A DNA stretch of 31,509 bases. Origin: Chitinophagaceae bacterium. Lineage in GTDB: Bacteria > Bacteroidota > Bacteroidia > Chitinophagales > Chitinophagaceae. Positions 7,883 to 16,150 of this stretch are shown in pieces. A program made the translations under genes and the position numbers. Positions within the stretch are counted from its first letter, which is position 1; the number at the start of each line of letters is the position of its first letter. Below the pieces are notes generated by a model. It was not told the DNA's origin. It saw only the letters and a list, made by a program, of their open reading frames with translations, and made no database searches. The stretch lies in NCBI GenBank assembly GCA_025455665.1, contig JALOMC010000013.1, positions 1 to 31,509 on the forward strand, written 5' to 3'.

Positions 7883-8251
7883 GTGGAAAAAAAGCAGGGC
7901 GATAGTAAACAAAGTACCGGCCGACACGGCGAAGAACTAGCCACCGAATACCTGGCAGCCCGGGGTTACCGGCTGCTGGCTCGCAACTGGCGCTACCAGC
8001 GATCGGAAATAGACCTGATAGCTGCTAAAGACCACTGCATCCATTTTATAGAAGTAAAAACCCTGCATGGCAACCAGTTTTCGATGCCTGAATACAAGGT
8101 AAACAAGGCAAAGCTACGCATGCTGAAGGCCGGCGCCGAAGGTTACCTGCTACAGCACCCCGAGTGGAAATGGATACAGTTTGACATTGTCGCCATCACG
8201 CTTTTTCCGCACCAGCCACCCGATATCTTCCTGATTGCAGACATCAGTTAA
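7883..8251 (+). CDS. yraN: YraN/UPF0102-family nuclease-like protein
   Basis: This 122-residue protein has the UPF0102 pattern. G-R-H-G-E-E-L-A-T-E-Y-L lies at 13-24, an N-W-R-Y-x-R-S-E-I-D-L-I core at 35-46 and F-I-E-V-K-T at 55-60. E42, D44, E57 and K59 match the acid/Lys set of PD-(D/E)xK-like folds. The family is widespread and its biological role is poorly defined. The GTG at 7883 is the first usable start: an in-frame TGA lies at 7868-7870 and no ATG intervenes. Its stop overlaps that of the convergent rlmH gene. Confidence 0.9.
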   Translation: MEKKQGDSKQSTGRHGEELATEYLAARGYRLLARNWRYQRSEIDLIAAKDHCIHFIEVKTLHGNQFSMPEYKVNKAKLRMLKAGAEGYLLQHPEWKWIQFDIVAITLFPHQPPDIFLIADIS

Positions 8252-8721
8252 ACATGGTGGTACTTTTCGCCCCTTACGATGGTGCAGGCCCTGTATACCT
8301 GCTCGGCCAGTATCAGCCGTACAAGTTGGTGAGGAAACACCAATTTGGATAGCTGCCACACCATGTCGGCTCGCTTGCGCACCGCATCATTCACCCCGAA
8401 TGCGCCCCCAATTACAAAATGTACCCGCTTTGCTCCGTTCAGTGCCCTTGTCTCCAGCAGGGTGGCCAGTTCCGGCGAACTGATCATTTTTCCCCGCTCG
8501 TCCAGCAATACCAGATAGTCTACCGGGTCAAAACTGTCCAGCAGGAGCCTGCTTTCCTGCTCCCGAAGCTCCTCCGGAGCCAGATGCGCCGCATTTTTGG
8601 GGCCGGGCATCAGTCGCCATTCGCAGCCGTAATAGTGCGCTATGCGCTGCGTGTATTCCTCAATGGCAGCCGCCATCTTGGCGTCGTGCTTTCCGCCTAC
8701 CGACCATAACCAAATTTTCAT
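8248..8721 (-). CDS. rlmH: 23S rRNA pseudouridine-1915 N3-methyltransferase RlmH
   Basis: The 157-residue protein has the standard RlmH length and SPOUT fold signatures. L-L-D-E-R-G is at 72-77 and F-V-I-G-G-A-F-G at 102-109, forming the SAM-binding knot. The C-terminus with L-A-E-Q-V-Y-R-A and R-G-E-K-Y-H (138-155) fits the family's R-A-E-Q-x-Y-R-A and P-Y-H ending. The enzyme methylates pseudouridine 1915 in helix 69 of 23S rRNA. A second Met directly upstream (8724) is an equal alternative start; a longer frame to 8817 overlaps the next gene and is not family-like. The gene converges on yraN with a short overlap at the stops. Confidence 0.95.
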   Translation of the reverse strand: MKIWLWSVGGKHDAKMAAAIEEYTQRIAHYYGCEWRLMPGPKNAAHLAPEELREQESRLLLDSFDPVDYLVLLDERGKMISSPELATLLETRALNGAKRVHFVIGGAFGVNDAVRKRADMVWQLSKLVFPHQLVRLILAEQVYRACTIVRGEKYHHV

Positions 8722-8829
8722 CATGCCAAAATAAGGCAGGATGGGCCAGCGGCGAAAAAAGATTTCCCTTAACCTTGCCGTCTCGCTGAGCAAGGCTGAA
8801 TGGCCGGCGAACAACAAAAAATAAGATTC

Positions 8830-9429
8830 ATGAAAAACACGGGTACCATTTTGGGAGGTATTTCATTGGCAGCAGTAGCGGTATTGTACGTGCTTCATTT
8901 TTCAGGTCCCAAATCAGCCAGTAAAGGGGCTGACAGCCCAAAGACCAACGGCCATACGCCTGGCCAAATAGCCTATTTCGAAATGGATAGTGTGGAACAA
9001 CATTATCAGTTTATAAAAGATGCCCGCGATGAAATAAAAAAGGCGGAAGAAAACATTTCGGGCGAATTGAATGGGATGAAGAAAGGCTATATGGGCCGCG
9101 TTCAGCAGCTGCAGTCGCAGGCACCCAGTATGAGTCAGCAAGATGGCGAACGGGCCCAGGCCGAGATCAATCAGATGCAGGTAAACCTGCAACAGCGGGA
9201 AGCCAAACTGACGCAGGAGCTACAAGAAAAGCAGTTTAAAATGATGAAAGACATCAATGAGAAAATTGCTGCCTTTTTGAAAGGCTACAATGCCGACAAA
9301 CGCTTCGCCTACATCATTTCGCGTAGCCCCGGCGATTTTGTGTACTACGCCGACTCAGCGTTCAACATTACAAAAGATGTGATAGATGGGCTGAACAAGA
9401 CCTACAAAGAGACAGCTCCCAAGAAGTAA
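8830..9429 (+). CDS. OmpH/Skp-family periplasmic chaperone-like protein
   Basis: The 199-residue protein has an N-terminal hydrophobic segment (about 5-23) acting as signal or anchor. A short linker leads to a beta strand I-A-Y-F-E-M-D-S, then a long charged helical hairpin (about 60-145) and a C-terminal A-Y-I-I-S-R-S-P-G-D-F-V-Y-Y-A-D strand. This order is that of OmpH/Skp chaperones, which hold unfolded outer-membrane proteins in the periplasm. BamA or LpxD neighbours are absent, so it may be a paralogue rather than the main Skp. The ATG at 8830 is preferred over 8800, as the extra residues add nothing. A bidirectional terminator separates it from the convergent TamB-like gene. Confidence 0.88.
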   Translation: MKNTGTILGGISLAAVAVLYVLHFSGPKSASKGADSPKTNGHTPGQIAYFEMDSVEQHYQFIKDARDEIKKAEENISGELNGMKKGYMGRVQQLQSQAPSMSQQDGERAQAEINQMQVNLQQREAKLTQELQEKQFKMMKDINEKIAAFLKGYNADKRFAYIISRSPGDFVYYADSAFNITKDVIDGLNKTYKETAPKK

Positions 9430-9452
9430 TAATCGGTGTATCAGGTTATAAA

Positions 9453-9484
9453 AAAAGCGGCGTGTCATTGTGCACGCCGCTTTT
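9453..9484. terminator. Bidirectional terminator
   Basis: A 12-bp perfect stem (9453-9464 with 9473-9484), with A and T tracts on its flanks, sits between the OmpH-like gene (+) and the TamB-like gene (-). Confidence 0.88.
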
Positions 9485-9504
9485 CATTTTGTATCGATAG
9501 CAAG

Positions 9505-12500
9505 CTAGTCATCGTCATTTCCCTTTCCCAGGAAAATAAGTGCATCATCAGGACTCGAACGTGAAAACAACTTTTCAAACTCTTTTCGATAGCTGAGGCT
9601 CACGCCGGCACGGTTGCGCCTTCCGGCAAAATCCAGTGCGTCCTTTTTAAATACAATGGCCCGCAAACGGCGGTTGTTTGTCAAAATAAATTCTACACTT
9701 ACATCGGGCAAAAATTGAAACCCTGTTGTTGTAGTATTTCTTACGTTCAAATCAAAATCACTACCCACATTTACTACCACCCTATTGTTGAAGTAAGACC
9801 GATTGAGCATGAAGTTGAAGTTGACCCTGTCGTAACCTGTAGCGGTTTGGCCCGAAGTACCACCAAGAAGAGAGCCCGAGTTGTAAAGCTCAGTACTAAA
9901 ATCAATATTCAAACTGCGGTCACCGGTGATATCCTGAATGAAATTGGTAAGAATCTTCCCCATTTGATTGCTAAGCAAATCGCTGATGGTGTTTACCGCC
10001 AGATCGGTACCGGGGTTACGTGCCCCGATGCCCTCTTTATAAGGCGCAAATGCTTTGAAAACAATCAGGTAAGTGACCTGTCGCAGCATTTCGCTTTTGT
10101 CGGCATCTATCCTGCGCAATACCTGCTGCACACTGACATTGTTTTGCATGGGCGAGCCCTGTGGAAAGCTGATACTAAAGTCGATTTCCGGTTTGCTGAG
10201 CTGGCCCCGCAAGCGGGCATTTACATACACATCGCCTTTGTAGCTTTGTGCTGCCTGGTCCAGCAACGATTGGCTTTGCTCACCGGCCATCAAATCACGC
10301 AGGCTCACTGAGTTGGCCGTATAGCGGGCAGTCAGGTTCAAATTGGCATCAAGTGGGTCCCCATTCCACTCTATGTAATTATTGTCGCCACCCTGTAGTT
10401 CAAACGGCTTTTTTATCAGGGTTTGAAAACTGAAGTTGTAGTTTCCCTTTTCTATCTGGTACCGGCCCCGCATCACGGTTTCTTCCACTGTGCCTGTACT
10501 TATTTTCAGATTGCCATTACCAGTTGCAGTGATCACATCGCCTGTCAGCTCATCCATTATCACATCTATTTGGCACAAAGGCGTAGCCGTCAGGTCCAGT
10601 TCGATGTGCATGTTGGTAACATTGCTATCTACTGCTGCCTCCAGTAGCTTTCCATACTCTTTGAATACAATAAAATCGGCTGTGCCACTTTCTTTGCCGG
10701 CTTTGTTAGCAATGAAAATATGTGAAGTATCGGTGGTAGCGCCGTTGATACGCATTTGCAAATTGGAGAGTGGACCGTACAAATCAAAACTAGCTCTACC
10801 AACTGCCTGCCCATAAAACAAGTCGTTGTCTTTGGCCCGGGTGTTTAAAAGCTGCATGCCAGTGGTACGCATCTTCATACCAAAAGACAGGCTATCGAAG
10901 AAACGATGATACATGCGCCCTTCCATAACGCCCGGTCGGCCTCGTTCGTCGCGAACACGAATGCTGCCAAAGTCGATGAAGTTGTTGCCAAACACCAGCG
11001 TAGCGGTATCTAACCGATAAAGGCACTGTGTATAGTCTACTTTTACATAGGCGTCGTCCAACCGCACTTTGCCCAGTATAGCCGGTGCCGAGGGGTCGCC
11101 TACTACCCGCAGCTGGCCACTGGCATAGCCGTCCAGGTCGGCCAATATGCCATCCAGATACTTTCGTAATACACTTATTTTCTCCCGACGCAAATCAATA
11201 CTGGCATCCATCAGACCATCGCCGGCTTTGCCCAACCGCATGTTCAATGCTGCCGAAAAATCGTAACCAGGATTTCGGGAATCTACATCGGCCGCCAGTT
11301 TACCACTCATTGCATCAAACCGAAGCTTTCCGCCTACCACCCCAATCGAGTCGTTGTTGAAATAAAAACGATCGATATTGTAATGCAAGTCCACCACTGG
11401 CTTCTCCATCGGATCCTGGATTACCAGATTGCTGTTGAGCAATCCCTCCAACCTTGGCTCGGTCACTACAAATGGCAGTATATCACCTAAAATCAAATTC
11501 TTCACGTCTACGTACACATCATTCCAATACCCGTCGTCTGATGGCTTTGTATAAAGCTTTATACGTTGGTTATCATTCGTGAGTTCTATGCCGTTCGCTA
11601 TCAAAAAGCCACGGCGCATTTCTACGGTACCATCGCTTACCAGCGTCCATTTTTTATTGTTTAAAATGAAAGAGGACTCATCAAACCGGAGCTCAAAACC
11701 TGTGGGCTTGCTATAGAAAAAAGCGCCGATAGCCGCGTTGCCAAGCGGACCATTGGTACGGGTGGTCAGCCTCAGCTCGGTGGTGTCTTTTACAGTACTT
11801 ACCAGCAGTTCAGCGTTCGGAAAGCCTAAGCTATCGTTCAGCTTCAATTGCTCAATGCTTCCCAATAGTTGCAAGTCGGTAGCTGTACCATCGGCCTTTA
11901 TAGCTGTATTCAGTAGCTTGATGCCATCATATTCTGCAAATGGTACATTCAGGTCTACGTACAGCTCATTATAATTGGTGTTCAGGTGACCGCTCAGCTT
12001 GCTGTAGTTCAGTCCTTTCAGCTTACGATCAACAAACTGCAGAAACGGCTCCACATTGCGGGTCACAATGTCAAAGTCGATTTGCTGTCCCACAGGTGTT
12101 TTCTTCGGAGCATCGATTACCGATGGGTAATACCGGTGCAAAAACTGTCGGAAGCTACCCGGCAGTTGACTAATGTTGTAGCGACCGGTCAATGTGGCAT
12201 CGGCTTCGTTGGTTGCCAGCCGCAGTCGCCTGTCGCCATTTTCAAGTTGCGTCGATTCAAGATACAGCGAGTCAAGATTCAAGAGCTGGTCTTTGTCATA
12301 CACTTCAGCATCATATATGCGGGCATACCCTCTGAAATCATCGATGTTTTCGCCATAAAAGTTTACATCAAATAGTCCCGATACCTTTATACTATCCTGG
12401 CTGAGCTTCAAAGCGTGCAGGTCGGCGTAGGCTACAGCTCCTCTTGCGTTGTACGATTGCTGGCGGGTAGTAAAATCGAGAAACGTATTGAAATTAGCAG

Positions 12501-14328
12501 TCAGGTTTTTGTCATTTACCGCCAGGTTGGCCGATAGTTGGTCCTTTATCAGTTTTGCATCTGCATTAATGTACTCGTAAGTATAACCTTTGTAGGCCAC
12601 TGAGCGTATTTTGCCTTCCATTAAAATAGGATAGCCGGTTCCAAGACCATTGCTGCTCACTTTGCCATCAAATAGCATCATGCCCAAATCTGGCACTCCC
12701 AACAGTAGCCCTCCATTTAATCGGGCATTACTGATGGTGCTTTCAAAGCCTGCATTTTTACCCTTCAGTCGCATCCGTAGTTGCGCACTGAGGCTGCCTA
12801 CGTCGGTCGCCAGTTGGCCGTTGGCCACAAAATCGAACACGGTACCCTCATAGGTGCCGGTATAGCGCAGCTTGCCCACCCTACCTACCGGCGTATTTTT
12901 CAGCATAGCCAGTTCCGGCGCCCACGGCAGTACATCCTCCAGCGCTATTTCGCTGCCGGCCGTGCTGAACTTAATTTTTGTTTTGTCAATATCTGTCAGG
13001 CCTTGCATGCTGTAGTCACCTACCAGGCGACTGGCACCAGTACGCAGGTCCACGTTTTTTATAAAAAAGCTACTGATGGTACCCTCGGCATCGCCACTCA
13101 GGGTAGCTGTTTGCCGAATGCCACGCAACTCAGGTGCGAAAAAGGCAATGTCATTCATGCTCACGCTGCTATTGCGCAGCCTTGCCGAAATACGCACACT
13201 GTCTACAAAATACTCCATGTCGTCCAGCGTACGGTAGCGCATGGCGTAGTAAGGGCCAAGGGTGCTTTCATTCAGCCGCAGATCGAGATCGGCAAACTCC
13301 ATCAGCTGCGGATGAATACGCAGCCGGGTGCGCAGGCGCCTGATGTTCAGACCGCTGCGTTCTGCCGCCGTTAAGTTGGCGTTGGCAAACAAGGTATCAT
13401 GATCAAGACGCACATTGCGCAGTTGCCCGTTAATGGGGGTGATGATGATATCCCGTTCGTCAAACACTTTTTGCTCATACACCGGCCCATGGCGGTTAAA
13501 AATTTCCACCACACCATTTCTCAATTGTAAGTCTGCTATTTGCAGCGCCATCCCACCAGGATTCCAGCTTTCAGGAAAGGTCCTCAGGCGATCCAGTGAA
13601 TCGACCCGCCGCCAGTACGCTGCCGAATCAGCTGCCGACCACAAACCGTCTCGCCGAAACTCCCGATACTCGGGCTGGTCCAGCGTCAGTTGATCGATGA
13701 CATAGCGCTGCTGCCGGGTATCGAAAGTGCGGGCCTTGAGCCGTAAGTGAGCCACCCCGCCTACCAATGATTTTCCACGCCACCGATCGTGCTGCTCAAA
13801 ATGCAAACCATCAATCTCTAACAACTCCAACTGCAACTTCACCGGCCACGAAGACGAGGCTGCGCTTTTGCCATGTCCGGTTGTATCTATAGGTGCCGTT
13901 TCTTGTTTGTTGCCATTGCTTAAAAAAGCATGTCGCCAGATTGAATCGTTGCGCTGCAACTTTATCCGTACGTCCTGTAGGTACAAATACTGTAGGGTCA
14001 CGGTATCTTTCGCCAGCAGCCAGTCGGTAAAATGCACCCGCAAACGTCCAACCGAAGCCAACGTGTCACGCTGTTGGTCTTGCACCAGTACACCCTCTAC
14101 ATACACACGGTTGAGCCAGCCTACATAAGCCCGTTTTACTTGTACCGTGGTGCCCAGCGTTTTACTCAGCTGAGTGGCAGCCAAATTGGTTAGCCACTGC
14201 TGAAACCACGGTGTTTGCAACAGCAGCCATAGCAACAATAGCACAGCCAGCAGGCTGAGCGCCGTAGTGCGTAATATGCGAAGCGCTTTTTTCAACAGTG
14301 AAAACGGTACATTGCTCTCAAGGCACAA
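9505..14328 (-). CDS. TamB/AsmA-like translocation and assembly module protein
   Basis: The 1607-residue protein has an N-terminal transmembrane anchor (about 20-40) and then a very long beta-rich body. Its C-terminal 400 or so residues look like the TamB (DUF490) domain, with repeated G-x-L-x-V/I-x-G strands and the ending where strands of the F-x-F-M-L-N-R-S kind precede the tail. TamB-like proteins bridge the inner and outer membranes and help insert outer-membrane proteins or move phospholipids. No TamA/BamA-like partner gene lies next to it. The start is uncertain: no ATG exists between the in-frame stop near 14365 and the anchor. TTG at 14328 or TTG at 14295 are the candidates; the latter begins directly before the basic L-K-K-A-L-R segment. 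Confidence 0.88.
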   Translation of the reverse strand: MCLESNVPFSLLKKALRILRTTALSLLAVLLLLWLLLQTPWFQQWLTNLAATQLSKTLGTTVQVKRAYVGWLNRVYVEGVLVQDQQRDTLASVGRLRVHFTDWLLAKDTVTLQYLYLQDVRIKLQRNDSIWRHAFLSNGNKQETAPIDTTGHGKSAASSSWPVKLQLELLEIDGLHFEQHDRWRGKSLVGGVAHLRLKARTFDTRQQRYVIDQLTLDQPEYREFRRDGLWSAADSAAYWRRVDSLDRLRTFPESWNPGGMALQIADLQLRNGVVEIFNRHGPVYEQKVFDERDIIITPINGQLRNVRLDHDTLFANANLTAAERSGLNIRRLRTRLRIHPQLMEFADLDLRLNESTLGPYYAMRYRTLDDMEYFVDSVRISARLRNSSVSMNDIAFFAPELRGIRQTATLSGDAEGTISSFFIKNVDLRTGASRLVGDYSMQGLTDIDKTKIKFSTAGSEIALEDVLPWAPELAMLKNTPVGRVGKLRYTGTYEGTVFDFVANGQLATDVGSLSAQLRMRLKGKNAGFESTISNARLNGGLLLGVPDLGMMLFDGKVSSNGLGTGYPILMEGKIRSVAYKGYTYEYINADAKLIKDQLSANLAVNDKNLTANFNTFLDFTTRQQSYNARGAVAYADLHALKLSQDSIKVSGLFDVNFYGENIDDFRGYARIYDAEVYDKDQLLNLDSLYLESTQLENGDRRLRLATNEADATLTGRYNISQLPGSFRQFLHRYYPSVIDAPKKTPVGQQIDFDIVTRNVEPFLQFVDRKLKGLNYSKLSGHLNTNYNELYVDLNVPFAEYDGIKLLNTAIKADGTATDLQLLGSIEQLKLNDSLGFPNAELLVSTVKDTTELRLTTRTNGPLGNAAIGAFFYSKPTGFELRFDESSFILNNKKWTLVSDGTVEMRRGFLIANGIELTNDNQRIKLYTKPSDDGYWNDVYVDVKNLILGDILPFVVTEPRLEGLLNSNLVIQDPMEKPVVDLHYNIDRFYFNNDSIGVVGGKLRFDAMSGKLAADVDSRNPGYDFSAALNMRLGKAGDGLMDASIDLRREKISVLRKYLDGILADLDGYASGQLRVVGDPSAPAILGKVRLDDAYVKVDYTQCLYRLDTATLVFGNNFIDFGSIRVRDERGRPGVMEGRMYHRFFDSLSFGMKMRTTGMQLLNTRAKDNDLFYGQAVGRASFDLYGPLSNLQMRINGATTDTSHIFIANKAGKESGTADFIVFKEYGKLLEAAVDSNVTNMHIELDLTATPLCQIDVIMDELTGDVITATGNGNLKISTGTVEETVMRGRYQIEKGNYNFSFQTLIKKPFELQGGDNNYIEWNGDPLDANLNLTARYTANSVSLRDLMAGEQSQSLLDQAAQSYKGDVYVNARLRGQLSKPEIDFSISFPQGSPMQNNVSVQQVLRRIDADKSEMLRQVTYLIVFKAFAPYKEGIGARNPGTDLAVNTISDLLSNQMGKILTNFIQDITGDRSLNIDFSTELYNSGSLLGGTSGQTATGYDRVNFNFMLNRSYFNNRVVVNVGSDFDLNVRNTTTTGFQFLPDVSVEFILTNNRRLRAIVFKKDALDFAGRRNRAGVSLSYRKEFEKLFSRSSPDDALIFLGKGNDDD

Positions 14329-14417
14329 GCCGCGGCGTAAAATTAGCAGCTGCCGGCCGGCCTTTTATAACGCAGCACCAATGTCTATCAATATTTTATA
14401 ACATGGTTAAAGATACA

Positions 14418-15335
14418 ATGCGCAAATCTGCCGTAAGCCCTTGGGCAACCCACCTGCTTCTTTTCCCCGCCTTGTGTGCAAGCCTGCAGCTGGCAGCTCA
14501 GCGAAAAATGCCTGTGTTTGCAGGTCAGTTGTTTTTGATAACCGAACAGGCCAAAATCGGCTACACCGATAGCACTGGCCGTGTAGTGATATCGCCTACA
14601 TGGCCGTTGGCCGGCCATTTTTCAGAAGGCCTGGCTTTTGCCCAAAAACCCGGCGATCAGTTTGGGTATATCAACAAGGCAGGGCAGTGGGCCATCAAGC
14701 CCGGGTTTGACGCAGCCGGCGATTTCAGCGAAGGCAAAGCCCGGGTGCAAAAAGCCGGCAAGTGGGGCTATATCGACCGGCAAGGAAGCTGGGTCATTCC
14801 AGCGCAATTTTCGCTGTGCTACGATTTTGCAGGCGGGTATGCTATAGTGGCGGTAGGTGGCAAATGGGGCATTATAAATACCAGCGGGCAGTGGGCGGTG
14901 CCAGCCCAGTACTATGATGTAACCCAGCCCTGGCAGGGTTGGTACGCCTTCAAAAAGAGTTTGCAGGATGCGTGGCAGCTGGCATGCCTGCACCCTACCA
15001 GTACGCCGGGGCAGCGCTGGAGCCGTGTGAGAAATTTTTGCAATGGATTGGCGCCGGCACGGCACGATGATGGCCGCTTTGGCTTTATAGATACCACGGG
15101 GCAGTGGAAACTACCCGCTGCCTATAAGCAGGCCGAGCCTTTTTCGGAAGGGTTGGCGGCTGTGCAGGCCGACGACGGCACCTGGGGATACATTGACAGT
15201 AAGGGGCTGTGGGTAATAGCGCCCCGCTTTGCCCGGGCCGGCCTTTTTAAGCTGGGCTATGCATTGGTAGAAACCAACTCGGGAGTCGGATACATCAATC
15301 AATTAGGCCAGCTTTTGTTTGAGCGGCCCCGATAG
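14418..15335 (+). CDS. Exported WG-repeat protein
   Basis: The 305-residue protein begins with a signal peptide, with a hydrophobic core at about 11-25 and a likely cut after L-A-A-Q. It then carries about seven WG repeats, whose consensus is G-Y-I-D/N-x-x-G-x-W-x-I-x-P-x-F/Y followed by F-S-E-G-x-A. Examples read K-W-G-Y-I-D-R-Q-G-S-W-V-I-P and T-W-G-Y-I-D-S-K-G-L-W-V-I. WG proteins are common in Bacteroidota, probably act in binding in the envelope, and have no assigned enzymatic role. An in-frame ATG at 14403 is a close alternative start. The gene diverges from the TamB-like gene with less than 100 bases between. Confidence 0.88.
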   Translation: MRKSAVSPWATHLLLFPALCASLQLAAQRKMPVFAGQLFLITEQAKIGYTDSTGRVVISPTWPLAGHFSEGLAFAQKPGDQFGYINKAGQWAIKPGFDAAGDFSEGKARVQKAGKWGYIDRQGSWVIPAQFSLCYDFAGGYAIVAVGGKWGIINTSGQWAVPAQYYDVTQPWQGWYAFKKSLQDAWQLACLHPTSTPGQRWSRVRNFCNGLAPARHDDGRFGFIDTTGQWKLPAAYKQAEPFSEGLAAVQADDGTWGYIDSKGLWVIAPRFARAGLFKLGYALVETNSGVGYINQLGQLLFERPR

Positions 15336-15344
15336 GGCACAAAA

Positions 15345-15369
15345 AACCCCCGGCTCAACACCGGGGGTT
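15345..15369. terminator. Terminator between WG gene and RRM gene
   Basis: A 9-bp stem (15345-15353 with 15361-15369) with a run of A before it gives a U run on the minus strand. It best ends the RNA-binding-protein gene, and the stem also lies 9 bases past the WG gene stop. Confidence 0.85.
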
Positions 15370-15440
15370 CAATTGCAATGTCTTGACGGGAACCAGATAG
15401 CGAAAACGATATATGGGAGGCCGTGAGAATGCAATGGGGC

Positions 15441-15776
15441 TTAGTACCTGCCGCGACCGCCGCCGTAGCCACCGCCACCGAAGTTGCCACCCCGGTTGCC
15501 ACCGCCACGGAAGCCACCACCTGCAGGACGCTCTTCGCGGGGACGGGCTTCGTTCACGCTGATGTTGCGACCTTGCAATGCTTTGCCATTCAGCTCAGCA
15601 ATCGCCTGGTTTGCTTCAGCGTCGTTCGGCATTTCTACAAAGCCGAAGCCCTTGCTACGGTTGGTCATTTTGTCCTTCACAATCTTGCAGGACGACACCT
15701 CTCCGTAGGTTTCGAAGAGCTGCTGGAGTTCGCTTTCCTGAACACCCCAGCTGAGGTTTCCGATGTACAAATTCAT
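15441..15776 (-). CDS. RRM-type RNA-binding protein with Gly-rich tail
   Basis: The 111-residue protein is a single RNA recognition motif. RNP2 is L-Y-I-G-N-L (3-8) and RNP1 is K-G-F-G-F-V-E-M (42-49). A tail from about residue 86 is made of G, R, F, N and Y in RGG/GGY style. Such small glycine-rich RRM proteins are abundant in Bacteroidota and cyanobacteria and are thought to act as RNA chaperones, often in cold or stress. The low-complexity tail is encoded by repeated CCRCC-type triplets, so its length may vary between strains. Its leader is long and A/T-rich, but no clear promoter box was found. Confidence 0.93.
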   Translation of the reverse strand: MNLYIGNLSWGVQESELQQLFETYGEVSSCKIVKDKMTNRSKGFGFVEMPNDAEANQAIAELNGKALQGRNISVNEARPREERPAGGGFRGGGNRGGNFGGGGYGGGRGRY

Positions 15777-16150
15777 AAAAACAATTTTGAGGGCATGGAG
15801 GGCCGGCTAAAAGCGGGCATACCCTTCCCACGAATGAACAATGAAACGAAGGTGTTTATAATTATCGGTAGCCGCAAATAAATTTTGGCGTAAATGCCCG
15901 CCCCGTGTGGGGTTTGGTCGAAAAGAGGGCGCCCTTGGGCAGCGAGGGGCTGCCACGGGCCCGACTGTAGAAGTCGCACCATCACCCGAAAATTTTACCT
16001 GCCATTTTGTACCGGCTGGCCTGCCCTATTGCACCCGAACCCTTACTTTTGCAGCCAATTTGAAAAACGGGTGGGTTGCCCTGATTGCGAGCCTCCCTGC
16101 CGAAAGGGCCCGTTTGCTGAAGCATTTTTTTGACAAACCTATACTCAACT
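15777..16150. other. Divergent control region between RRM gene and atpD
   Basis: These 374 bases contain no credible gene. The left part is the leader and promoter area of the RRM gene. The right part holds the atpD promoter box (16044-16051) and an atpD leader of about 90 nt that can fold: AAACGGG at 16065-16071 pairs with CCCGTTT at 16109-16115 and encloses a smaller CCCT/AGGG hairpin. Confidence 0.55.
16044..16051 (+). promoter_or_regulatory. Bacteroidota -7 box for atpD
   Basis: TACTTTTG followed by C is an exact TAnnTTTG match. It lies 107 bases before the atpD start, so the leader would be about 90 nt long. A -33 TTTG at a good distance was not found. Confidence 0.55.

Noticed and set aside
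14363..14402. Two copies of TTTTATAAC, 31 bp apart, before the WG gene
   Set aside because: The repeat is short and A/T-rich in a promoter area; chance is a sufficient explanation.
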